Below, piece by piece: positions 29,321-36,825 of a stretch of 37,690 nt of DNA. The notes below the pieces were generated by a model. The model had not been told where the DNA came from and did no database searches. It worked only from the letters and a program-made list of their open reading frames with translations. The DNA is taken from positions 1 through 37,690 of the forward strand of contig DAHUYV010000033.1 of NCBI GenBank assembly GCA_027306885.1, given 5' to 3'. The DNA is from Candidatus Dormiibacterota bacterium. GTDB taxonomy: Bacteria; Chloroflexota; Dormibacteria; Aeolococcales; Bog-877. Every line of letters starts with the position of its first letter. Positions within the stretch are counted from its first letter, which is position 1. Made by a program: the position numbers and the translations under genes.

Positions 29321-29545
29321 ATGGCTCCCATATTGCCGCCGGGCCCGGTGGCGGAGGCCCAGCGCGTGGTGCTGCGCAAGGTCAACCGGCGCGCCCCCGG
29401 ATTCATCAGCAACCTGGTCCGGTCCCGGATCGTCGGGCACCAGGTCGAGGTGGGTCAGAAGATCGTGGTGTTCCAGGTGGCCTTCACCGAGCCCAAGGGA
29501 CTGGTCGAGGTGACTCCTCAGACCGCCATCGAGTTCATCGACTGA
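29321..29545 (+). CDS. Hypothetical 74-aa protein
   Basis: MAPILPPGPVAEAQRVVLRKVNRRAPGFISNLVRSRIVGHQVEVGQKIVVFQVAFTEPKGLVEVTPQTAIEFID; TAGACT box exactly 6 nt before ATG; followed at once by an ABC ATPase gene. Confidence 0.6.
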   Translation: MAPILPPGPVAEAQRVVLRKVNRRAPGFISNLVRSRIVGHQVEVGQKIVVFQVAFTEPKGLVEVTPQTAIEFID

Positions 29546-29550
29546 GGGAG

Positions 29551-30459
29551 TTGCCCACTCCGGTCCTCCTGGCGGAGGCGGTCTCCCGTCGATACCGCAA
29601 CGGCCGGGGGGTGGGGCCGGTGAGCCTGCGGGTAGAGGGCGGCGAGGTGCTGGCGCTGGTGGGCCCCAACGGGAGCGGCAAGACCACCCTGGTCCGCTGC
29701 CTCGGTACCCGCAGCCCCCATCAGTCGGGGGAGCTGCTCTGGTTCGGCAAGCCCGACCCGAGGAGGGCCAGAGGGCGGCTCGGGGTGGTCTTCGACGCCA
29801 CCGCCCACGTCGATGAGCTGAGCGGAGAGGAGAACCTCCAGTTCTTCGCTCGGGTCCGGGGCGGGGCCAGCACCGAGCCCCTCCTCCGCGACGCCGAGCT
29901 GACCGAGGTGGCCGGGGAGCCGATCAGCTCGTACTCATACGGGATGCGCCGCCGGCTGCTGCTGGCGGAGGCGCTCCTCGGCGACCCCGAGCTCCTGATC
30001 CTCGACGAGCCCACCCTCGGCCTGGACGTGGTGGGCCGGCGCTGGCTGGCCGACACCCTGGCCGAGCGCCGCCGAAGGGGTCTGGTCGCGGTGGTGTCCA
30101 CCAACGACACCGAGTTCGTCGAGGCGGTGGCGACCCGGGTCGGCTTCCTCATCGACGGGCTTTTGGTCCAGGATGCGCCCCTTCATCAGCTGCTGGCCTC
30201 GGTCGGGGGGCTGCGGGAGATCCACCTCAGCTGCCGAGCCGGGGTGGATGCCGACCTCCTGCGCCGGGTGGCGGGGGTGGAGCGGGTCGCCGAGGTGGAG
30301 GGGGGGTTCACGGTGCTGGCCACCCGCCGCGACGGGCTGCTGGCCGACGTTCTCGCCTGCATCGGAGAGCTGGACCGCAAGTTGGTCGACCTCTCGGTGC
30401 GGGAGCCCGGGCTCGCCGACTGCTTCCTTCGCCTCACCGGAAGGAGCCTTGATGGCTGA
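29551..30459 (+). CDS. ABC transporter ATP-binding protein
   Basis: VLALVGPNGSGKTTLVRCLG, YSYGMRRRLLLAEALLGDPELLILDEPTLGLDVVGR; TTG start. Confidence 0.94.
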   Translation: MPTPVLLAEAVSRRYRNGRGVGPVSLRVEGGEVLALVGPNGSGKTTLVRCLGTRSPHQSGELLWFGKPDPRRARGRLGVVFDATAHVDELSGEENLQFFARVRGGASTEPLLRDAELTEVAGEPISSYSYGMRRRLLLAEALLGDPELLILDEPTLGLDVVGRRWLADTLAERRRRGLVAVVSTNDTEFVEAVATRVGFLIDGLLVQDAPLHQLLASVGGLREIHLSCRAGVDADLLRRVAGVERVAEVEGGFTVLATRRDGLLADVLACIGELDRKLVDLSVREPGLADCFLRLTGRSLDG

Positions 30460-31222
30460 GCGGCTGCCGGCGGCCGTGGCCCAGAGCGCTCGCCGGGCGG
30501 GGCCGGGGCTCCCCGGCGGCCTCTGGCGGCTCGAGCTGCGGGCGGCTCTGGCCCGGCGCCGGGCGCTGGCGATCAAGCTGCTCTTCCCCCTGGTGCTGGC
30601 GCTGCCCCTGGCGCTCACCGGCGCGCCCCAGTTCTTCGCCGCCATGCTGCTCACCGTCCTCATCGCGATGGTGGGGACGGTAGGCACCGGGGTGAGCCTC
30701 ACCCGCTCCCGGGGCGCCGGCTGGCTGGACCGGCTGGCGGTCCTCCCCCTGGCGCCCTGGCGGGTCGGGCTGGAGGTGTTCCTCGCCAGCTGGCTCCTGG
30801 ACTGCCTGCAGGCCACCCTCATGATCCTGGTGCTGGAGCTGGCCCAGCGGGCGGACCCGCTGACCGTGGTCAGCACCTGGCTGCTGGCCCTCGGAACCCT
30901 CGCCTTCTCCGGGGCGCTGGGGCTGGCGGTGGCGACCCTCACCGACAACGCCGGCGAGGCGATGCTGCTGCTGGCGGTGGTGCTGGCCCCGATGCTGTTC
31001 CTCTCGGGCCTCTTCACCGGGGTCCCCGCGGTTGGGCCCCGGTACTGGGTCGCCCAGCTGCTGCCCTTCAGCTACCTGCAGAACGGCTTCCAGCTGGTCC
31101 TGCACGGCAACCCCCCGGACGGCGCCCCGGGTCAGTTCCTCTGGGCGGCGGGGGTGTTCCTCCTGGTCGGCGGCGCGGCGGCGGCGGCCCTCGGGCGGCC
31201 CCTGCTCGCCCGGGGGGCGTAG
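30452..31222 (+). CDS. ABC-2 type permease
   Basis: About six hydrophobic segments, LSGLFTGVPAVGPRYWVAQLLPFSYLQNGFQLVLHG; ATG at 30452 overlaps the ATPase stop by 8 nt. Confidence 0.9.
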   Translation: MAERLPAAVAQSARRAGPGLPGGLWRLELRAALARRRALAIKLLFPLVLALPLALTGAPQFFAAMLLTVLIAMVGTVGTGVSLTRSRGAGWLDRLAVLPLAPWRVGLEVFLASWLLDCLQATLMILVLELAQRADPLTVVSTWLLALGTLAFSGALGLAVATLTDNAGEAMLLLAVVLAPMLFLSGLFTGVPAVGPRYWVAQLLPFSYLQNGFQLVLHGNPPDGAPGQFLWAAGVFLLVGGAAAAALGRPLLARGA

Positions 31223-31229
31223 GGCGGGG

Positions 31230-33647
31230 TCAGCCGGCCCCGTCGAGCAGGGAGCGGAGGCGGGAGAGCCGCTGCGCCCGCTCGGCGGCGAAGCGCTCCA
31301 GCGCGGCGAGGATGTGCCCCGGGTCCAGGTGGGCCTCCTCCATCACCTCCGCCACGGTCCCCCCGGTGCGCCACCTGTGGTCCCAGTCGGGGAAGAGCGA
31401 GTACTCCTCGAAGAGGGGGTGGTCGGCCCAGTCCCGCATCATCCGCAGCGCGCCGTTGGTGATCGCCATCGAGTCGAGGATGTCGGTGGGGGCGATCACC
31501 GAGCGCCGGCGCTCCTCGTCCTGCAGCCGGAACAGCTGGGGGCTGATGGCGGCCACCACCTTGACGTTGATCCCCCGGCGGTCCAGCTCGGGCAGGAGCG
31601 AGACCAGGTTCGCGGTGGTGACGGTGCCCCGCACCAGCACCATGCCCCCCTTCGGCTCGCCGGGACGGTACTGGCGCAGCACGTACGCCCCCCGGGCCGC
31701 TTCCAGGTGGGAGGGCATCCCCAGCTTCTCCCGGTCGGGGATCTCCACCGCCGGCCGGGTAAGGTGGAGGGCCACCACCGGGGCGGAGGCGGAGAGCGCC
31801 GCCGCCAGCACCGCCGGCACCTCGTTGTACTCCCAGGGGTGGAGGTCGATCACCTGTCCCTCGGGGAACATCTGGGTGACCCCGGGCTCGTATATCCCGA
31901 AGTGGGTGCGCGAGTCCTCGGCGGTCTCGGGCCCGGAGTGGCCGGCCACCCAGAGCAGCTTGCCCACCTTGAGCTCGCAGTCCTGGGCCAGCTGGCTGAA
32001 GAGTCGAATCGGCCCGTACTTGAGGTACGAGAAGGAGCCGTACGTGGAGCAGGCGCCCCAGAAGCCGTCGAACCGGGAGAACGGGTCGTCGGCCAGGTTG
32101 ACCGTCGCCAGCCCGGCCATGAGCCCGGCGTTGCCGAACTCGGTGATCTCGGTCGGCAGCAGCGCCCCCTTGGGGTTCTTCTCCCGCTCGTACCAGCCCG
32201 AGCCCTCCATCCCCTGGGAGCCGGCGGCGAAGCCGGCGAGGTTGGTGGACTCGGCGAGGTCGGCCGAGGCGGCGATGAACAGCGGCCTTCCGTGGTCGCG
32301 GCGGGAGAGGGAGTTGACATATGCCGCCCAGGCGCCCAGCGCCGCCCGGTTGGGCGCCTTCTCCCCGGGCTTCTTCCAGAGCTCACTCGGGTACTCGCCG
32401 ACATCGAAGATGCGCTTGTCGGAGAAGACCTCTCCGGAACCCATGGGGGAGCCAGCGAGCCGCTCCGGCACCCCCTCCCCGATGGCACAGAGGCGGCCCG
32501 ACAGCCACTCCACCAGCTGCTCATCGCGGGTCAGGACGCCGATCGCCGTCTGGAGGTTGGCCCTCGCCTGGGAGCGCAGCTCCAGGGGGTCCTCGGGACC
32601 CGGCTGGTCCACCCCCTGGTACTCGACCCCGTACCGCTCCATGAACTGCTTGCGCACGGCCCAGAACTCCTTGGCGTTGAGCGGCCAGGGGGTACCGTGG
32701 CTGGAGGCGTCGTACTTCCCGTATCCCCTCCCCTTGCGGGTCTTGAACCAGGCCACGGTCGGTGTCGAGAGGGGGTTCTCCCCGACTGCCGCATCCAGCA
32801 CCGCCCGGGTGACGTCGTCCCACTCCGAGCCGCGCTCCGCTCCCACGACTCGCCAGCCGTACGGGGCGAACCAGTCCGAGGGAGTGCCGTGCACCACGCT
32901 GGAGAGGGGGCGGGGGTCGATGCCGAAGTCGTTCCAGTCGAGCAGGAAGACCAGGTTGGAGAGCCCCAACCCGAACGCCGCGGCCCGGGCCTCGTGGCTG
33001 CCGCCCGGGGTCAGCCCGCCCTCGCCCTCCACGGCGAAGACCTTGACCTCCTCCGCCCCGGCCAGGCGCAGGGCGAGCGCCTCCCCCGACGCCGGCGCCG
33101 TGCCGTGCCCCGACGGCCCGGTGTTGAACTTGAGGAAGAGGGTGCGGCCGGACATCTCGGCGTGGCCGGGCAGGCCGCCGCGGTGGCGGAGCTCCAGGAG
33201 GTGCTCCCAGGTGAGGGCCCACCGCCCACCGTCAGGGAACGCGTACCTCTCGTCGCCGGTCTGCCGGTGCCGCTCCCGGAGCCCCTCGTTGAGGAGTGCC
33301 AGCGTCGCGTACACCAGCGGCACGGTGTGCCCGGCGGAGAGCACGAACCGGTCGGAGAAGCGCAGCCAGGGCCGGCGCAGGTCCCAGCGCATCGCGCCGG
33401 ACAGCAGCAGCGCCAGCAAGAGGTGGACCTTGGAGCGGGAGCCCCCGGGATGGCCGCTCTGGCGGTAGTTGAGGGAGAGGTCGATCAGCTCATCGGTGAG
33501 GTCCTTCAGCACCTCGTACCGGGGGAAGTCGGTGCCGGCCGCGGTGAGGAGGCGGGTCACCTCCGCCTCGCCGGGCACCCCGGAGCGGACCGGCGGCTGG
33601 GGGAGCAGGAGGTCTGCCCCCGCGTCGCGCTGACCTCCCGACGCCAT
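31230..33647 (-). CDS. Divergent transketolase-family (TPP-dependent) protein, ~800 aa
   Basis: SGHPGGSRSKVHLLLALLLSGAMRWD, FVLSAGHTVPLVYATLALL, FAVEGEGGLTPGGSHEARAAAFGLGLSNLVFLLDWNDFGIDPRP, ITEFGNAGLMAGLATVN; ATG at 33647 with GGAGG upstream. Confidence 0.85.
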   Translation of the reverse strand: MASGGQRDAGADLLLPQPPVRSGVPGEAEVTRLLTAAGTDFPRYEVLKDLTDELIDLSLNYRQSGHPGGSRSKVHLLLALLLSGAMRWDLRRPWLRFSDRFVLSAGHTVPLVYATLALLNEGLRERHRQTGDERYAFPDGGRWALTWEHLLELRHRGGLPGHAEMSGRTLFLKFNTGPSGHGTAPASGEALALRLAGAEEVKVFAVEGEGGLTPGGSHEARAAAFGLGLSNLVFLLDWNDFGIDPRPLSSVVHGTPSDWFAPYGWRVVGAERGSEWDDVTRAVLDAAVGENPLSTPTVAWFKTRKGRGYGKYDASSHGTPWPLNAKEFWAVRKQFMERYGVEYQGVDQPGPEDPLELRSQARANLQTAIGVLTRDEQLVEWLSGRLCAIGEGVPERLAGSPMGSGEVFSDKRIFDVGEYPSELWKKPGEKAPNRAALGAWAAYVNSLSRRDHGRPLFIAASADLAESTNLAGFAAGSQGMEGSGWYEREKNPKGALLPTEITEFGNAGLMAGLATVNLADDPFSRFDGFWGACSTYGSFSYLKYGPIRLFSQLAQDCELKVGKLLWVAGHSGPETAEDSRTHFGIYEPGVTQMFPEGQVIDLHPWEYNEVPAVLAAALSASAPVVALHLTRPAVEIPDREKLGMPSHLEAARGAYVLRQYRPGEPKGGMVLVRGTVTTANLVSLLPELDRRGINVKVVAAISPQLFRLQDEERRRSVIAPTDILDSMAITNGALRMMRDWADHPLFEEYSLFPDWDHRWRTGGTVAEVMEEAHLDPGHILAALERFAAERAQRLSRLRSLLDGAG

Positions 33648-33817
33648 CGGCGACACCTCCGCCCACTCCCGACCGCCTACCGCCCCAGGATACCGCCCGA
33701 CCGTCCGGCCTCAGCGGCCACCCCCGCCGCGAATCGAGGTTGCCAAAAGGCGCTCCGAAGTGGGATCCGTGGCAGAGCGGCCGGGATCGGGGTCGGCGAG
33801 GAGTGCCGGCGTCCGGC

Positions 33818-34627
33818 TCAGCGAGCCAGCCGCCCGCGCTCCCTCCTCCAGAGCCAGGAGCCCACCAGAATCGCCACCAGCCCCACCAGGACCAGTGCCC
33901 AGCTCAGGTACGCCGGCAGCTGGGCGCCGGTGCCCGGTGTGCTCGCCCCGCCCTGCTGGGTGCTGGCCCCGAGGACCGCCCCCGAGGCGGTGCCGGTGAG
34001 CACGGCCCCCAGGGTGACGGTGGCGCCACCGCCCTGATACTGGTTGCCGGCGGCCAGCGGCAGCGACCAGTGCACGGTGAAGGTGTCGCTGTACCCCGTT
34101 GGCTGGGAGGTGGCCACCTTCTGGTTCTGGTCCGAGCTCTGGCAGTACGCCGCGTGGGGCGGGGCGGCCGAGGCGCTCGGCGGAGCGGATGCGTAGCAGG
34201 AGACCGTGCCGATGCCGTAGGTGCTGCCGGTGCTGTCGGTGACCGTGACCTGCAGGCCGGTCGGCGTGCCATCGAGGAGCGCCTCGGTGCCAACGCCGGG
34301 CCGCAACGGGGATCCAGAGGAGTGGGCCTGAGTGGACACGTCGAGGGCCACGTCGACTGGGCCGCTGTACGAGCTGGCGCCGGACCAGGTGACGGTGTTC
34401 GTGCAGGTTCCGGAGTCGCCAGGCTGAAGCGACAACCTCGACCCGCAGATCGTAAGGCCAGAGGCGGACACGGGGGCCGCGGTGAGCGCGGCTACCGACC
34501 CGACCCCGACACTGAGCAGGCCCGCGCAGGCCAGGGCAGCGGAAAGCAGTACTCGGTGATGAGCGGTGGGAAACTGACTAGGCCGCAGTCCCAGGGCGTC
34601 CCACACGCGCCGCCAGCCACTCGCCAC
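33818..34627 (-). CDS. Secreted surface protein with sortase-like C-terminal tail
   Basis: N-terminal TM/signal (HHRVLLSAALACAGLLSVGVGSVAALTAAPVSASG), LSLQPGDSGTCTNTVTWSGA, C-terminal TPGTGAQLPAYLSWALVLVGLVAILVGSWLWRRERGRLAR. Confidence 0.72.
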   Translation of the reverse strand: MASGWRRVWDALGLRPSQFPTAHHRVLLSAALACAGLLSVGVGSVAALTAAPVSASGLTICGSRLSLQPGDSGTCTNTVTWSGASSYSGPVDVALDVSTQAHSSGSPLRPGVGTEALLDGTPTGLQVTVTDSTGSTYGIGTVSCYASAPPSASAAPPHAAYCQSSDQNQKVATSQPTGYSDTFTVHWSLPLAAGNQYQGGGATVTLGAVLTGTASGAVLGASTQQGGASTPGTGAQLPAYLSWALVLVGLVAILVGSWLWRRERGRLAR

Positions 34628-34678
34628 GTTATTCCCTTCTCCACGTCCAATCGATTCGCTCTTGTACTAGCGCGAATT

Positions 34679-34709
34679 GGGGGCTGGCGGCCCCAAGCCG
34701 CCAGCCCCC
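34679..34709 (-). other. Strong intercistronic stem-loop
   Basis: GGGGGCTGGCGGC - CCCAA - GCCGCCAGCCCCC: perfect 13-bp inverted repeat, 5-nt loop, no T-tract on either side. Confidence 0.9.
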
Positions 34710-34800
34710 CCGGGCCCCGGGTCAGATAGTCGTCATCGCGGGTTGGGCTCCATGCCCATCACCACCCGCTGAGCTAAGTTCAGACGGGCAATCATCCGTT

Positions 34801-36033
34801 CTAGGAATTGAACTGCACGGCAGGAATGTAGGGGTACATGCCATAGTTGCCGCTCACAGCAGTGCTGACCTGGGCAAACGTCGTTGTCACTGTGTTGGCA
34901 GTGACTTCGCCAGGACCTACATCGTTGTAAGCAAACGACGGAAACAACGCCGCGAACACGTACCCTTGGTTAGTATCTGAGCCGACACTCACATGGGTGG
35001 GCTCGGTCGACAGTTGGACATTCACCCCACCATCAACAGCATTTTGGGGATCATCGTACTGAATCCCGTAGATTACTGTGCCTGGGAGCGTGACATTCTG
35101 AGATGCAAAGTCGAAGGTAATGCTGAAGTTGCCGATGCCACAATACGGATTGCCAGCACCCGGGCCCGTCGTGCAGTAGGGCGAGCCGTAACCCCCATTC
35201 GGCGCTGCCGGGATCGAGAAAAGCTGAGTGTCGCTTGCTATCAAGCTGCCGGGCAGGCCGCCCGAGCCTGGATTGTAGATGTTGAACGTGATGTTCATTG
35301 TCCCCGCAGTTGTGTCGAAGTTGGCCATGTCGACTACCACGTTATTGAGGTACCCGCCACCGTTGGCTAGATTGACTTCGTTCCCGAGCTCGCCAAGTTG
35401 AGTTGCGTAGTACGCCATGGACGCGGTGTACGCAGGGTAATCGATCCGGCTGTTGTAGAGGACTCCTGGTGCATTGGCCCAAGTCGCAGGCGTTCCGCTG
35501 CAAGTCTCATTGCGAGCGCTAGAGCCATATTCGTTATTGGAGCACTGCACCGCGTAGAACGTGACCGTGACAACGGCCGATTGCGCCTGGTACGAGTTGT
35601 CGGCAGCCGCGGAGAGCGCATACCCCACGACCGCTGTGAAAGTCTCACCATTTGGGTCCAGGGTTGACCCGGCGACACTATTACCTATGAGCACAGGGTT
35701 GGACCCCAATGCCGTACCATCGATTGTGAACGAGAGCTCGGGCGCGAGGACTCCGTTAGCGGTCGCTTCAGCACCGATGTAAGCAGGCAGGCTGCCCCCG
35801 TACATCACGGTGAAGTTGCAGTTGCCTGTGTCTCCCGGCTCTAGGTTGCCGACGGTGCACGTGCCCGTGGTGGGGCTGTTCAGACTCACCGTGCCTGCGG
35901 TGAATGTCTGACTCGCTCCAGCAGAGGTCGCACTGAAAAGAGCAAAGCTAGCGCCAATCGCCAGCGCGGCGATGGCGCCAACCCCCACTACGCCAGCGAG
36001 CACCAGCCCGAAGCGCTTAGTGAATAGATTCAT
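34801..36033 (-). CDS. TasA/camelysin (CalY)-like secreted protein with additional C-terminal domain
   Basis: MNLFTKRFGLVLAGVVGVGAIAALAIGASFALFSATSAGASQTFTAGTVSLNSPTTGTCTVGNLEPGDTGNCNFTVMYGGSLPAYIGAEA has the SipW-dependent signal (ALFSxT...TFTAGTVSL) and LEPGDT...F.V.Y.G motif; strong RBS GGAAGGAAGGGAAG. Confidence 0.82.
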   Translation of the reverse strand: MNLFTKRFGLVLAGVVGVGAIAALAIGASFALFSATSAGASQTFTAGTVSLNSPTTGTCTVGNLEPGDTGNCNFTVMYGGSLPAYIGAEATANGVLAPELSFTIDGTALGSNPVLIGNSVAGSTLDPNGETFTAVVGYALSAAADNSYQAQSAVVTVTFYAVQCSNNEYGSSARNETCSGTPATWANAPGVLYNSRIDYPAYTASMAYYATQLGELGNEVNLANGGGYLNNVVVDMANFDTTAGTMNITFNIYNPGSGGLPGSLIASDTQLFSIPAAPNGGYGSPYCTTGPGAGNPYCGIGNFSITFDFASQNVTLPGTVIYGIQYDDPQNAVDGGVNVQLSTEPTHVSVGSDTNQGYVFAALFPSFAYNDVGPGEVTANTVTTTFAQVSTAVSGNYGMYPYIPAVQFNS

Positions 36034-36068
36034 CGTTGTCTTCCCTTCCTTCCGTTGGTCGTGTTCGC

Positions 36069-36087
36069 GTCCGCAAGAATTGCGGAC
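36069..36087 (-). other. Short perfect stem-loop between sipW and the TasA-like gene
   Basis: GTCCGCAA-GAA-TTGCGGAC: 8-bp arms, 3-nt loop. Confidence 0.75.
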
Positions 36088-36186
36088 TCAGCGTTGACTT
36101 GGAGTCGCATTCGTCAGTGGCTGTCCCTCCCTAATACCACCCGTCTGCACGCACTCATAGGCGATGTGTAGCCCTCAGAGTCCACC

Positions 36187-36825
36187 CTACCGGTTGGACT
36201 GGGCCCGCTTGCCCTGGGCGTCCTGCTCTCCGAGGGCAACCCACTTTGTCCGGATCAACTCCTCTGCCACGTAGACCACGACGATCATGATCAGTACCAC
36301 GAACGTGATCGGCTGGTGTAGTGCGCTGAGAAGGTACCCCCCGTAAGGGATGCGCTCCCCTCGGTAGATTCCCAAGATTTGTGAAGGCTGCACCAACCCA
36401 ACGTCCGGGGCATTGTTGGCGTCCCCTTTAGTCCGATACTCGACCGTCTTCGCTTCGGCGACGGCGGGCCCTGTCAGCACCGCGTAGATTCGGTGCGTAA
36501 TTACCAGGCCAGTCGAAGTACCCGCTGCCGGAGTCGCCTGGAAGGTGATGATCTGGCCCTTGCGCAGGTGCGCGGCGGCGGCCGCGGATATTGTGTTGTC
36601 GATGATGAGGTCGCCGGTGTTGAAAGTCGGGGCCATCGAACCGCTGTCCACCGAGTAGATGGGACGGCCGAACAAGGTGGTGGCGCCGTTGGCTCCGTGG
36701 CGTAGGGAGACCGCTAGGAAGAGCGCCAGAACCACGAGCACAATCACGACCGCGGCTAGGACCCATTGGACCGCCTTCGCCACTGGGTGGCGGCGCTTGG
36801 CTGGCGTCCCCACATGCGCCGCCAT
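36187..36825 (-). CDS. sipW: SipW-type (ER/archaeal-type, S26B) signal peptidase I
   Basis: IYSVDSGSMAPTFNTGDLIIDN (SGSM, catalytic Ser), GLVITHRIYAV (His in place of the P-type Lys), YRTKGDANNAPDVGLVQPSQILGIYRGERIPYGGYLL; N- and C-terminal TM helices. Confidence 0.9.
   Translation of the reverse strand: MAAHVGTPAKRRHPVAKAVQWVLAAVVIVLVVLALFLAVSLRHGANGATTLFGRPIYSVDSGSMAPTFNTGDLIIDNTISAAAAAHLRKGQIITFQATPAAGTSTGLVITHRIYAVLTGPAVAEAKTVEYRTKGDANNAPDVGLVQPSQILGIYRGERIPYGGYLLSALHQPITFVVLIMIVVVYVAEELIRTKWVALGEQDAQGKRAQSNR

Noticed and set aside
29551-31222. Immunity or defence island around the ABC/SbcCD genes
   Set aside because: The ABC genes are ordinary ABC-2 exporters and no toxin, reverse transcriptase, nuclease-helicase or known defence signature was found beside them; only the SbcC-like architecture was kept as a finding.
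33690-33817. tRNA-like stretch (ggcagagcggccgggatcgg)
   Set aside because: No T-loop GGTTCGAATCC or acceptor-stem pairing could be found around it.
31032-34037. 1001-aa plus-strand ORF
   Set aside because: It is antisense to the transketolase-family gene; composition is low-complexity Arg/Gly/Pro/His-rich without domain motifs, typical of shadow ORFs in GC-rich DNA.
34679-34709. Intrinsic terminator
   Set aside because: Excellent stem but no T-tract on either side; listed as an intercistronic stem-loop instead.
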